Positions 12,700 to 23,104 are shown, counted from the stretch's first letter. The stretch: 64,000 nt of DNA from Chrysogorgia sp. JL179-B06 (GCA_035772405.1 JAYKKM010000375.1:4242501-4306500); one strand, 5' to 3'. Numbers and translations: made by a program. Notes: generated by a model from the sequence alone, not told the origin.

Positions 12700-12990
12700 A
12701 ACATTAAAATATAGTTTTATCCTCCAGTCTGTCTAATCCAGCTGTCCCATAATTTTAAAGCCTGACAAATAAACGATTTAGAAAACCTATCAGTATTGCA
12801 TTTAAATAACGGGAAGGTTCTTGGGGCTCTTAAAGAATATGAATGTTCTTTGGGTACGGGGAAGAGTTTATTTAGTTTGTTAGTATCGTCAAAAACAATG
12901 GATCTGTAAAGTTTATGACAACGTTGTTGTCTTCGGTCTGCTAGAGTTTCCAGTTTCAGAAACCTAAGTCTCTCACTGTTAGATGACAGG
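12700..12990 (-). mobile_element. LINE reverse transcriptase C-terminal fragment
   Basis: The frame 12717-13079 (minus) carries RLRFLKLETLADRRQQRCHK, then SYSLRAPRTFPLFKCNTDRF and SFICQALKLWDSW. The S-Y-x-L-R…T-x-R-F-x-x-S-F-I…W-D pattern marks the end of many LINE ORF2 proteins. The fragment is broken on its 5' side by a (TA)n microsatellite at 12992-13011. Confidence 0.75.
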
Positions 12991-13102
12991 TTATATATAT
13001 ATATATATATACATGCAGGATTGGATTCACAGTTACCTCCAGAATATGGAATGTAGATATGGAAAAGAGAGGCAAACAACTTCTTTGCTGGTCGTTTATT
13101 TA

Positions 13103-13142
13103 TTAAAACGTTTCGGCATATTCAGCCTTCGTCAGTTAAAAA
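13103..13142 (-). other. CTGANGA…GAAACGTT hairpin motif (Penelope/hammerhead-like)
   Basis: On the minus strand: ACTGACGA, a small stem-loop (GGC…GCC), then GAAACGTTTT. The boxes CUGANGA and GAAA flank a stem as in a hammerhead ribozyme core, but one extra nucleotide separates the first box from the stem. Related motifs lie at 39779-39813, 41890-41930 and 45325-45370. Confidence 0.45.
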
Positions 13143-13837
13143 GTAAAATTATAAAATGTCTTATCGAATGTAATAAAAACTAGAATAATTAACTTTCTGA
13201 AAGGGGAAGTTCTCTTGAAGGTTACGGTCATTGTTTCAATAAGTTGATGCATGCATTTAGTGCACTCATGGATATCCGTTTCACTGGTATGTAGCGATTA
13301 TAGAAAATTGTATGTTCCTGTACGATATCTACCTTCCTTTAGCCCGCTAATTACTGATACAGTAGCATGGTGGCGATGGATCGACAGATCCTCCTTTAAG
13401 AACAACTTTCCGGTCAAATGGTGATGGAGGAAACTGGTGCCAAAAATGACGTGTGCCTCTCACTATAAAATAAGGGTCTGATTCCTTTGGAAGTGGCATG
13501 ACAACAGAGTTGGTTATACTTGAAACTATACTGAAGACAAGAACTATACTCACTTGGTCAAAGAAACCGTTTTACTCTTTGGAAAAAGTAAGTCAGATAT
13601 ATATAATGTAATTGTTATAACGCAGGATATATGTGTACCACACTTTTATGTAACTTTTTGGTCAGGTCAGGAAACTTTACGCTGCTGCTACGCGGTTGAA
13701 AATGCATAATATTATAAGAAACAAATTTGTCACGGAAAAGAACTTGATAGACGATAATGTGGTACGATATATAGACATATCAATGATGAAATATTAGCTA
13801 GAGTGTAGTATAATTTTGTAGTAAATAAGTTTCAGTT
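13143..13837. other. Unassigned intergenic sequence
   Basis: No gene or clear repeat is seen. Confidence 0.5.
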
Positions 13838-14006
13838 TATCAGCAGACGTAGCACTTGATAAGTCGCTGAAATGCATCGTGCTCTTTTATTTTAAGCCTA
13901 TATTTATTTCTCAAATCTTAAAAACAGTTCTGCTAAGAACTCATTTCTCTTTCTCACCCTTTGCTCCAGCATTACGCCATTATTAGATTTTGGTAAATGT
14001 TTTTAT
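13838..14006 (+). repeat. Dispersed repeat, copy of the 8965-9125 block
   Basis: GTAGCACTTGATAAG…AAATGCATCGTGCTC…AACTCATTTCTCTTTCTCA matches the interior of the 8.8-9.3 kb MITE at roughly 85-90% by eye. Confidence 0.75.
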
Positions 14007-14140
14007 AAATAATTAGCAGTTTAGTTTTCTGCTGAACGTTCCGAACTTATTACCAATCATGAATCACCATGGTTAGTACGTTTTATATAGCGATATTTAA
14101 ATTTGTCACCACCTGCAGATCAGACGACAAAGTCACTATT

Positions 14141-14145
14141 TTATA

Positions 14146-14198
<53 letters not shown>
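14141..14198. repeat. (TA)n microsatellite
   Basis: Alternating TA over about 58 bp with one G interruption. Confidence 0.95.
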
Positions 14199-14201
<3 letters not shown>

Positions 14202-14305
14202 TTATTATCTGACTTGAAAACACCGAGAAGTACGTTGAAAAACGAGGCGATAGCCGAGTTTTTTAACCAACTTTGAGATGTTTTCGAATCAGATAATAAA
14301 CGCCT
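14199..14305. repeat. Hairpin with CGAGGCGATAGCCGAG centre
   Basis: The arms 14199-14236 and 14265-14305 pair (TTTATTATCTGACTTGAAAA against TTTTCGAATCAGATAATAAA). The centre at 14238-14263 is AAACGAGGCGATAGCCGAGT. The CATGAATTATTAATGA word follows at ~14443. Confidence 0.85.
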
Positions 14306-14469
14306 TCTTTTGTACGATATATAGCTTCTCAAACGAACCAGTATTTTAAGAGAAATTTGAGGGAAAAGTTGGCTTAATTTACTGACGTTTGTTACTACAT
14401 TTACCAACAACGTCTCGGTTATGATTTTCCTTTGTGTTTTCCACATGAATTATTAATGATTTGAGAAGT

Positions 14470-14990
14470 ACTATTTAATAAACGAGCATGCAGTGTTTTG
14501 GAAGATACGCGGACGATCGTCAAGCTCGTATCCTCAGAAAAATGATTGTGAGTCCCGTACAGGAATCGAATCTGTAACCTTCTGATTGCCGGTGAGACGC
14601 TCTAACCATTGAGCTAACGAGACTCAGATGGAGAACGAAGGTTACAATGATGAGTACTGGTTCGATTGATATATATACTGCCTATGCGGCAGTCACTATA
14701 TATATATCGGTAATGCTTGGATGCGTACGTTAATATACACAATGTTGTAGTGAATGTGGAAGAGCTCGGAGTAGACAGACGATACGTGGACGATCGTCAA
14801 GATATATAGTGATTTCCCGTTTCTCTTTTCCTCATGAATTATTAATGAGGTTTTGAAACTATACAATATATCATACATCGAATAGATTTGCAGTCTTCCG
14901 TATATAGGGTCATGTCTTTGGGCGGGGGAGAGGGCGAAAATCTCCACAGTCTTGCCTATGCGCGAATATTCTAGAGGGTCCGGAGGCATG
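14470..14990 (-). mobile_element. tRNA-related composite repeat
   Basis: Contains a tRNA-like head (14550-14625, annotated separately). It is followed on + by AGATGGAGAACGAAGGTTAC, the GGTTCGATTGATATATA word and a segment (14690-14810) that reappears inverted at 63545-63720 in the TDP-43 gene. Two GGACGATCGTCAAG palindromes sit near 14510 and 14790. Confidence 0.65.
14550..14625 (-). tRNA. tRNA-like sequence, Ala(GGC)-type anticodon position; probably a SINE head
   Basis: On the minus strand, 76 nt fold as a cloverleaf: acceptor GAGTCTC with GGGACTC, D arm TAGCTCAATGGTTAGAGCG and B box GATTCGATTCC. The triplet at 34-36 is GGC. C replaces the universal U33 and the anticodon stem has a C·C mismatch, so a working tRNA is unlikely. 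A partial copy lies at 50550-50600 (minus). I infer a tRNA-derived SINE head. Confidence 0.5.
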
Positions 14991-15130
14991 ATACCCCGGA
15001 AACACTTTTATTTCTAGGGTCTCTGAAACACCATTTCCCGCATTCTGAGGCGAGTATTTAAAAGTAATCTCAAGGCCATCAATCGATTTGTTATTAAATC
15101 AGAACATGGCACAATACACGTGAAGATATC
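14991..15130 (+). repeat. Dispersed repeat related to 29820-29960
   Basis: TCTCTGAAACAC…ATTCTGAGGCGAGT…AATCAGAACATGGCACA corresponds to CTCTGAAACAC…TTTTGAGGCGAGT…AATCAAAACATGGCACA near 29870-29960. No ORF. Confidence 0.6.
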
Positions 15131-15379
15131 TTGAAATTCATTGATAATTAACAACTCTAAATCGAAAAATGTAGTACGGAATATTTTAACAAGTTAATTG
15201 TTCCATTCAGGAAATAGTTTGTTTCTCTTGTTTTTGGTGACGAGTGTGATATATCATCATAAGTCGAAAGATCTGGAGGAGCAGGAGCTTCTGCCATTTT
15301 ACATAATTGCCGATAACACATTCACATGGCGCTAAAACATTGACACTTGGTTACGTTTAGTATGCCCTTGCTTTAAATG

Positions 15380-15790
15380 TTTTTTTTTAATTTTATTTTA
15401 TTGGATTTGCCACTGCAAGTAAATTACAAGAATAATACCAAAAACAACGTCAAAATTGTAGAAATGTGGCAGGGTCACCGCAACAGCATACGCCAATTAT
15501 AGCAGTCCCAGATATGTAGGAATAAAAATAAAGTAAAAATTAAAGACTAAAAGATCTTCCGGAGGTCAACTACAGCAGCAGAGAGCACCAGCCAGACTCC
15601 GGCTGAGCCACACTTTGGACAAACTGATCTCCATGTCCTGGGGTCGTCCGCGTCATTGGGCCCCTCCACTGCTGCTATGTAGTAATGCAGCAGGTGCCGT
15701 TTGAACGCGACCGGGGTGACACCAATTAATCGCAACTCGATCGGTAGGACGTTCCACGTTCTGCACGCTCTCACAAAAAAGGACCGCTGA
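15380..15790 (-). mobile_element. LINE 3' end with RT C-terminus and 3' UTR
   Basis: The minus-strand frame 15774-15547 starts MRACRTWNVLPIELR and contains DPRTWRSVCPKCGSAGVW, a C-terminal cysteine block shared with 3230-3300. Downstream on - comes a 3' UTR with ATTGGCGTATGCTGTTGCGG and TGACCCTGCC, ending in an A-rich tail (15380-15410). It is strongly 5'-truncated. Confidence 0.8.
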
Positions 15791-16236
15791 AAAGTTAGTG
15801 TTTTACATCTCCGCGGGCGGAAATGTAGAAGGTTTGCTGTCGAGGAGGTTATATGCCGAAGTCTATGCCGAAGTTTATTCTATTTCCGTCTATATGCCGA
15901 AGTCCACGCGAATTATCAGATACCCTGCGATCAGTTGCTCATCGATATGTTTTTGCAATTTGATAATTGGATTTGAATTGTTGCTCAGAACATATACGCC
16001 CCCCCCCCCCCCCTCAAATTTCACGAGAACGGTCTTGGGGATCATTGGGGATCGCACCCCTGGCTACGCCATTCGCTCTTATCTCTCCTATTACATACGC
16101 TAAATTTTTCTCATATGTACAATGCATTTATCATTAATTCTTGCGTATAGACCTTAATGCATGATAATCAAAATAATTTCAATTTTAACGTACAGTATCC
16201 AATGGTTGCTTTTTCAATACTTATTAAATTTACCTT
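15791..16236. other. Unassigned; short ATGCCGAAGT repeats and poly-C
   Basis: ATGCCGAAGT occurs three times between 15850 and 15905, and a 13-base C run starts at about 16001. Nothing else is recognised. Confidence 0.55.
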
Positions 16237-17675
16237 CATCGACACTGAAATTTCGTATTTTTCAGAGATGTTGTCCAAACTAAGTCAAACTTACCAAACA
16301 TATTTATCATACAGTAGGAACTAATTTACGGTTTTGTTTCCATGACAACAAGGTGACGTGACTCATTGGCGGCCATATTTATATTGGATGGAAATTTAAA
16401 ACGTTCTTGAGGCACGCGAATATATATAATTTAAACAATTAAACAGCGTAATTTGATGCAAACAGTGATCTAGTTTATCAAGCTAAGTTGCACAATTGTA
16501 TAGCTATGGAAACATTTAGCGAATGATTTTTCTTCTAATTACAAGATTCTAATTACATTAGAGCAAGTTTCCTCCCAGAAACTATTAGGTATTATTATCG
16601 ACGATGAAGTGTCATTTACGAAACATATAGATAAATTAAGTTGCAAATTGGCTCAACGTATCGCGCTACTCAAAAAATTAAGGCCTTACCTCCCATTAAA
16701 AGAACGTATTGCTTATTATAATGCCACGGTGAAATCCGTCATGATGTATGGGAGTATTGTTTGGTCAAATACAACAAAACAGAATCTTGACCGTATATCA
16801 AAATTGCAAAAGAGAGCAGCAAGAACTATTTTAGGTGTCTCAACCCGAGAACGTAGTATTCCCCTTTTCAGAAAACTTGGTTGGATACCATTCATCGACG
16901 AAGTAGAGATTCGGAAAACTATGATTTGCCATAATCGTCTTTATGGTAGTTGTCCGTCCTATATAACTGATTTATTACCAACAAACTCAGAACATCACGA
17001 AAGACAAACCCGCTACAGCGAACTCACAATCTGTCAACCAAGAATTAAAAGGAAGAAAGAAGGTGGGCGATCATTTTCTGTGTCAGTAGCAGAAACTTGG
17101 AACAAACTGCCGTTATCTTTGCGCAAACTTTCATCGCATAAACTTTTTAAATCATCACTTTTTAAATCTGCTATAAACAACATGACTACTTCTTAACCAT
17201 TATAGCATACTAGATTTTTAATCATTTATAATGTCTTTATATTTTTATATTATTCCGATAGTTTATTGTGTACTGTTTATATGTATTAATTATCCTATTG
17301 TTATTGAGGGCCACAAGTTTATCATCTCTTGATGTAATGTGTTACCCTCCTTAAATAAAGTATTTATCTTATCTTATCTTATTTCTCTAATATTTTTGTT
17401 TATGCAAATTGATTCCTATCATTCAACTTAACATGATAAACGTAATTAAGGTTTGCATCAAATTACGCTGTTTAATTGTTTAAATTATATATACTCGCGT
17501 GCCTCAAGAACGAGTTTTAAATTTTCATCGAATATGGCCGCCAGTGAGTCACGTGAACTTGTTGTCATGGAAACAAAACCGTAAATTAGTTCCTACTGTA
17601 TGATAAATATGTTTGGTAAGTTTGACTTAGTTTGGATAAAATCTCTGGAAAATAGAAAATTTCAGTGTCGAAGTC
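16237..17675. mobile_element. Foldback element with ~225-bp inverted arms, interrupted by a LINE
   Basis: The left arm 16237-16466 and right arm 17452-17675 are inverted copies at about 85-90% (for example GATAAATATGTTTGGTAAGT on the right against its complement at 16290-16310). Between them sits a separate, 5'-truncated LINE. The simplest reading is a LINE that landed in the middle of a long-armed MITE. Confidence 0.75.
16560..17390 (+). mobile_element. LINE fragment: RT thumb/C-terminal domain, 3' UTR and (TTATC)n tail
   Basis: An intact frame (16565-17196, about 210 codons) starts mid-domain with KLLGIIIDDEVSFTKHID. It continues through YNATVKSVMMYGSIVWS, ISKLQKRAARTILGV and SFSVSVAETWNKLP, the usual order at the C-terminal end of a CR1/L2-like ORF2p; the catalytic YxDD part is absent. 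The 3' UTR holds GAGGGCC…TTACCCTCCTTAAAT followed by repeated CTTAT. The frame is still open, so this is one of the youngest LINE pieces here. Confidence 0.88.
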
Positions 17676-17735
17676 ACGAGCATGTCTTTGAAATATTACC
17701 TTCACTTAACAATCGTACTTATACCTCCATTTAGG

Positions 17736-17948
17736 ATGGCTTGTTTTAAAAGAATTGTTCTCCTTCTTGGCATCTGTCAACTTGTAATTTTGCCAGGTCT
17801 GCTTGGTTCTTCACCGAAGTGTAAATCAGCATGTATTCCGGTGGATGATGGCTGTCAGTGCTTTAACAAAGTCAAACTGTACCGACGTATCCGAGATATC
17901 AGTGAGGACCCGTGCAAAGGAAATCGTTGCAGAAGAGCATTAATTCAG
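17736..17948 (+). CDS. Secreted six-cysteine peptide precursor, exon 1
   Basis: The frame opens with MACFKRIVLLLGICQLVILP, a good signal peptide (predicted cut near residues 24-26). Six cysteines follow at residues 29, 33, 40, 42, 60 and 65 (C-x3-C-x6-C-x-C-x17-C-x4-C) with many basic residues. The exon ends in CAG|GTATTC after codon 71, phase 0. A start 18 codons earlier (17682) stays in frame, but CCTCCATTTAG|G just before this ATG looks like a 3' splice site, and starting here gives a cleaner signal peptide. Exon 2 at 20662 joins in phase. A 95-residue secreted product is inferred. I do not recognise the family; a small cysteine-rich cnidarian peptide or hormone-like precursor is possible. 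The gene begins 60 bp after a foldback element. Confidence 0.62.
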
Positions 17949-18151
17949 GTATTCATTAATTCTTACATGTGCTGGATTAATTGATCAATTGGGCTGGTTT
18001 CCATTGGTAGCAAGACGAGAAATGCATTTTGCAATGTTTACTTTTAATATGTAATCGATTTAATGTTTTTTTCACCCCCATGTGTCTATCCCTACCCGGC
18101 GGTTCAGTGGAGCGCGGTGATGTCTGCGTAGGTAGGATAGGTATCGGACGC

Positions 18152-18658
18152 GACTGGGAAGAGCAAATACATTGCCCTGACGAGCAAATACATTTCCCTC
18201 GTACCAGCCTCCAAGTTAATTGGATTGTAACCGACCCCAAAACAACAAAGGTCCTAACCCTCCCACAAAGCTATAGAATATATTCTTTTAAAGTTAAATG
18301 ATCTATTTACAACATGCATACAGCTTATCCTGGTAGCTAACTTCGTTCTCTTTGAAAGCGGATAATCGAAGATGTCCAAAAATATAATTTTCGTATTACG
18401 GATACCATTTTGTAAACGAACTTTCGGCTGTCTTCGACGAACGTTTTCTTGAGAAATAATCAACTCCCAAAGTTACAATATATATTAAAACAAAGGTAAA
18501 TTATCTGTTTACAATATGCGTACAGCTTATCCGGCTAGTTTTCTTAAAAAGAGCGGATAATCGAACATATCGTAACTTGTTAACTATCCGCATCCAGTGG
18601 GCTGGTACGAGGGCATGGCATTTGCTCGTTAGGGCAACGTATTTGCTCTTCCCAGTCC
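18152..18658. mobile_element. MITE with ~70-bp inverted arms
   Basis: Arms 18152-18222 and 18590-18658 (GACTGGGAAGAGCAAATAC against GTATTTGCTCTTCCCAGTC). Inside, the block TACAGCTTATCC…GCGGATAATCGAA occurs twice directly (18310-18372 and 18510-18563). Confidence 0.75.
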
Positions 18659-18724
18659 TATAAGTCCATATGGAATCCAACATTGACAATCATTGCATGG
18701 TAAATGCAAATCCAAAGCAATATT

Positions 18725-18775
18725 TAAGTTGCTCTTGTCACTATAAAGTCCTCCCACACGGAATTTATAGTGACG
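18725..18775. repeat. Short hairpin
   Basis: TTGTCACTATAAA is complemented by TTTATAGTGACGA across a 16-nt loop, next to a twice-repeated GGACACTAAGAGCGG. Confidence 0.65.
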
Positions 18776-19069
18776 ACACTAAGAGCGGACACTAAGAGCG
18801 GCTGCGCGGCCGGAGACTAGTCTCCCCGTATTCACTTTGTATCGGATTCGTGAACTAATCCGTTTACGAATTACCTGCTGCAGCCAATCAGGTTGCAGGA
18901 AAGGCTAGGAATTTCGGCCGCTCACGATACAAAAAAAAATTACATTTCTTCTTGGTAGAACCTAAAGATTACGAATATTTAAAATCCCCAAACCCCGGAT
19001 AGACACAATTTAAAATAACGACATACTAGCTCTGTCGTTTTCTGTTTACAGGTATACAGACGTAGCACT

Positions 19070-19250
19070 TATAATTAGTGTTAGTATAAAAGTTAATATT
19101 AGTATTATGGTTAGTGATTAGGGTTAGTACTAGAGTTAATAATAGGATTAGTATTAGGGTTATATAGTATTATGATTAGTAATAGAGTTATATTAGAGTT
19201 AAGTTTTTATTAGGGTTAGTATTAAGGTTATAGTATTAAGGTTAGTACGT
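19070..19250 (+). repeat. Degenerate TTAGTATTAGGG array
   Basis: About 15 variants of GTTAGTATTAGGGTTA run over 180 bp. It contains scattered TTAGGG, the metazoan telomere unit, but the spacing is irregular, so a true interstitial telomere is doubtful. Confidence 0.8.
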
Positions 19251-19257
19251 TTAGTTC

Positions 19258-20592
19258 ATGATCGAGTCTGTTTTCTTTGATGCACCGCGCATGAATACTA
19301 ATTAGATAAGAAACGAAGGAAAAAACTAGGAGAATCGTTGTCAAAGGTGGAAAAATGAACAAAACTTTGCTAGAAAACCTCTTCAATCATGAACTAAATC
19401 AGTGAAATCCATCGACATCGTATGCTTTCGTTACCAAAACAGTCGCCCGAATGCGTTAAAAAAGGTTTTGGATAGAGGTTCCGTGATGTTAGACTTTGAA
19501 CTGTATAATTGTTAAGATGTTTTTAGAATTTAAAAAAAAAAAAATTTTATACTGTAATATTTTGTTAATTTTTTGTATTTTAGTTAGGAGTTATATATTA
19601 GTTAGTATTTTATTTATATACATATGGTGCTGTAACACACGGCCCTTTGAAAAACAACTTTAGTTGAATAGGCTACCGTGTCTAAAGAATTTTAAATAAA
19701 TAATTAAATTAATAAATGTATGCGATATACGCGTCTTCGGGGTTGTACTATATAGCATACATGATCTCTCGTTCGAGGGATTTATCTCTTACTTAGTTCA
19801 AATTTTAATCGGTTTTATTTGTTTATACGGATGTATATCCTATACATCCCTAAAGCTTGGGGGCTTTGAATAGTCACGAAGGAAAGGCGGAGTTGATGAA
19901 TTTAATAGCAATAGATAACTAGACATTAATGGAGTATATGTACAGTATTCAACCCAAGGCTGTATCCACATATACATCCAATCAATTTTTAATTCTCTAT
20001 TGAATTCAATTACTCAGCCTTTACAAAAAACGTTCTTCCCCTGGAGAAAACTTTGGCAGAAAATCTTTTATTTGGCTAAGAGCCTCGGAAGAGTTAATTA
20101 TCAAGAACGAGGGATGTAGTAATATTTAAAGGCCGAGAACGAGGACTAGACCGGGTTTTCAAGTACGAGGATTTGGGAACAAATCCTAGTACTTGAAAAC
20201 CCGGTCTAGTCCGATTTCGAGGCCTTTGAATGACTTCTCAAAATCAATTAGTTTCTTGTCCTTGGACTGGAAAAAATATTCTAGTCCTCTGCCCAGTACT
20301 TTACTGGCATTTCTAGTGTCATCACGTGGTTCAATTTAGAAGATCTGATTGAATAATTTGCTCATGAATTATTAATGAGTTGGGCTGTATGTCGCGTACA
20401 TATCCCGACGTTCGAGCTAATTAACTGACTTATTTCATGATTGAGGAGGTTTTCTAACAAAGTTTTGTCCATTTTTCCGCCTTGGACAAAGATTTTCCTA
20501 GTTTTTTCTTCATTTCTTATCTAATTAGTATTCATAGGGCTGCATGCTATATACATCCCGCGGTACATCAAAGAAAACCAACTCAATCAGGA
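19258..20592. mobile_element. Foldback element with ~150-bp inverted arms
   Basis: The left arm 19258-19404 pairs with 20425-20592, e.g. GTTTTCTTTGATGCACCGCG against CGCGGTACATCAAAGAAAAC and AGAAAACCTCTTCAATCATGA against its complement near 20440. No transposase. The interior carries other repeats. Confidence 0.8.
20127..20229. repeat. Long near-perfect hairpin
   Basis: The arms 20127-20174 and 20181-20229 pair almost perfectly (GGACTAGACCGGGTTTTCAA against TTGAAAACCCGGTCTAGTCC) around a loop of about 6 nt, with CGAG words at the arm bases. It is either a tiny foldback element or a source of double-stranded RNA if transcribed with the host intron. Confidence 0.85.
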
Positions 20593-20661
20593 AATAATAT
20601 TGAATTAATAACTTATTTATTCCTCTTTAGTCTAATCTTTTTCTTTTTGTCCTAATTTTAG

Positions 20662-20736
20662 GTTACTAAACGATCTGCAAAACGAATAAACATATGGAGC
20701 AAAATGCGCCTTGGCCATAATGTATTGGATTCATAG
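20662..20736 (+). CDS. Secreted six-cysteine peptide precursor, exon 2
   Basis: It follows a strong acceptor and continues in phase 0 for 24 codons to a TAG at 20734. It encodes VTKRSAKR, two dibasic sites of the kind cut by prohormone convertases, then a 16-residue tail beginning INIWSKM with no cysteine. AATAAA lies 74 nt after the stop (20810-20815), as expected for a last exon. With exon 1 this gives signal peptide, cysteine domain, dibasic sites and tail. The splice, the phase and the poly(A) signal agree, but no homologue is recognised. Confidence 0.58.
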   Translation, partial: VTKRSAKRINIWSKMRLGHNVLDS

Positions 20737-20809
20737 AATTCAAGAATTTTAGCAAAATATTTTGTAAAATTAAAATCCTATAGCTAGAGATATATATCAA
20801 GTTTTGAGA

Positions 20810-20815
20810 AATAAA
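20810..20815 (+). terminator. Poly(A) signal of the secreted-peptide gene
   Basis: A canonical AATAAA lies 74 nt downstream of the proposed stop codon on the same strand. Confidence 0.55.
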
Positions 20816-21239
20816 GCTGCTTTACTATTCAATGTCACAGCGACTCATTGTCTCAGCGAGAATAAGTTATGATGGGATGCAAAACTTTGACCTCGACTGA
20901 CACGGGTTTCACTACGTGAAGAAACTCAAAACAAAAATAAAAGGAGGTGGAATAAATGTTTGTGATGTGTCAGATTCTCTCAAAAACTCTTGAGTTTTAA
21001 AGTGCTTACTGAGATGAAAAATTCGTCTATCCAATTTTAATTTTATCAAATGAGCCAGAATGGCTTTCTCCGTTTCTCAATCCTCGTCTCGTTCCACGGA
21101 TATTATTTGATTAATCAAATACAGAATGGCTGTGGATCCGGGGCGTGGCAATGGTGTATTTCTGCGCTTGGGCTGGGCTTTGCAGGTTATCTCGATCCTT
21201 ACCATCTGATGATGAGTTATTGATCATGACTGATCTTGG
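20816..21239. other. Unassigned intergenic sequence
   Basis: Nothing recognisable apart from AT-rich intergenic sequence. Confidence 0.5.
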
Positions 21240-21505
21240 CGGAGTGTAGAAATGGAGTATTGCAGCCCTCCTGAGCTACAGTTGAATTGATTATTATTAA
21301 ATTAACAGTAATTATTTATTATTATTATTTGTAAACATACTTTGAAATTCTGGGTTCGCAGTAATTGGCTATGCTGTTGCGGTCACCCTGAAATTGCTTT
21401 ATCACTGTACAGTGTAATCTATTTGTTAGGTTTCTTTTTTGGTGGGTTTTTTTGCACAATGGTGAAGATAATAAAATAAAATAAATAAAATAAAATATTC
21501 AAGTT
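21240..21505 (+). mobile_element. LINE 3' end (UTR and tail only)
   Basis: GGGTTCGCAGTAATTGGCTA and TGCTGTTGCGGTCACCCTG match the 3' UTR blocks near 15480 (minus), 1555 and 230. It ends in (AATAA)n at 21470-21497. Confidence 0.75.
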
Positions 21506-21589
21506 TTTGAAACATGCAAATAAATGTTGTAATTTAAATAAATGTTTCTTCGCAACAAAACAAAAAACATTTAATTAAGAAATAAAAAA

Positions 21590-21715
21590 CGTGTCGCGTG
21601 TGATTATCGAGTTATAATGGCACGAGAGATGCGTGTAAAACACGAGGCGATAGCCGAGTGTTTTACTAGCTTCTCGAGTGCCATTATAACTCGATAATCA
21701 CACAAGACAAAGTTT
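21590..21715. repeat. Hairpin with CGAGGCGATAGCCGAG centre
   Basis: The arms TGTGATTATCGAGTTATAA and TTATAACTCGATAATCACA, about 45 bp each, flank AACACGAGGCGATAGCCGAG at 21637-21664. ACCAATCAGATAGCG and ACCAATCAGCGGGC occur downstream at 22052 and 22280. Confidence 0.88.
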
Positions 21716-22329
21716 TTTATTTCTTTTATAAAATAACACCATTAAATTAACAATAAAGCCATGAAAAATGTAGATTTACCTGTTATAAGAGACGTTGCTC
21801 GCACATAGCAACGCACGTTGCTAGGAAGCCTTTGATGAAAACACGTTGGTGATTTTAGCTATGAAAATGCACTCAACGTTGCAGTTAAAACATTCTGTTG
21901 TGTTAGTACCTTGATTAGCTTTGTATGCAGGTGTTCTTTGACTTTTTTTGTGATTTAAACTACTTAAAATCCGTCAAAAACGACAAAATCTACGCGAGGA
22001 ATCACGTCAGATTATGCTTTATTGAGTTATAATGCACGGTTTTTGAGCTCAGTAACCAATCAGATAGCGTGTACTCGCTCATTTACTTCCGGTTATTTTA
22101 TAAACCAAGATCAACAACGTTTACCTCGACACTCAAAATAGTTATCTGAACATGAGAATAAAGAGAAGTCGAAACAAATTCCACTTAAAAACATCAGCAA
22201 ATATATCAACAACACTTACATCATCAATGATATTACAATTATCAATTATTAGTGGTTTTAAGAAGAGCAAAATGTGACTTAACCAATCAGCGGGCTAGAA
22301 ACACCTCATCATTAGTTTCCTTTAACTAT

Positions 22330-22376
22330 CCATAGATACTATAATATCCATAGATACTATAATATCCATAGATACT
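22330..22376 (+). repeat. 18-bp tandem repeat, ~2.6 copies
   Basis: ATCCATAGATACTATAAT is repeated head to tail. Confidence 0.9.
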
Positions 22377-22436
22377 TAATTATACAGGTTAACTTCTTCA
22401 GAAAACTAAGATTCTGGTATCAATGAAGGACCTGTG

Positions 22437-22973
22437 TTTAAAGGGATATGGCAATATAAATTAACTTTGTCTCATTTTAAAGAACTCGTAAAATGGTATA
22501 AGAAGACATTTTACAATTTTTCTGTATCTTTCTTGGTTTTTGAAATATTTCAGATAATTATGACAAAAGACAGTATATAATCCGCCATCTTGTTGTAATA
22601 TTTGACCTAATTAACTAGGAAATTGGGTAAACCTGATGAAACTACTCCATAGGTGACCGAATTTCCGCGGAAGGCTTTTTAAAATGTTGTGGGCCAATTG
22701 AAAATGGAGATAGTGCAACACAATCGAGTTTCTGGCTCATAATGTCGTAAGGTTGGCAAGAAAAAAATTTCACTTTACCCTACTTATGACGTCACATGCA
22801 TATCGAAAGTAATTCCAAGATGGCGGACAGCACGCTGTCTTTCGTCAAATTATTTCTAAAACCAAAAAACATAAGGGTCATAAAAATGTAAAAGGTCTTC
22901 TTATACCATTTCACGATTTCTTTCAAATGAGACAAAGTTAATTTATATTGCCATATTCCTTTAAAGCTAAAAT
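22437..22973. mobile_element. MITE with ~160-bp terminal inverted repeats
   Basis: The left arm 22437-22595 begins TTTAAAGGGATATGGCAATA; the right arm 22810-22973 ends with its complement. The identity is high, including CTCATTT…AAATGGTATAAGAAGAC. No ORF inside. Confidence 0.88.
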
Positions 22974-23104
22974 ACAATAAAATTTCGTAGGAATCAAAAT
23001 AAACAAGAAACTATGAAATAGAAAAATGTCAATGAATAAAATGTTATCAAACTTAAAGTTAGTTCTAAAGAACCTTAAAAACAAATTGACTTATTTTGTT
23101 CTTA

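Larger units (their letters stand above)
17949..20661 (+). other. Proposed intron filled with foldback elements
   Basis: The donor is CAG|GTATTC and the acceptor a pyrimidine-rich TTCTTTTTGTCCTAATTTTAG (the last bases are 20660-20661). Its 2.7 kb consist mainly of inverted repeats (18150-18660, 19258-20592), a TTAGGG-like degenerate array and a long hairpin. The intron is inferred from splice signals and frame only. Confidence 0.55.

Noticed and set aside
19070..19250. Interstitial telomere (TTAGGG)n
   Set aside because: TTAGGG words are irregular and diluted in TTAGTATTA variants; it looks like a degenerate minisatellite.
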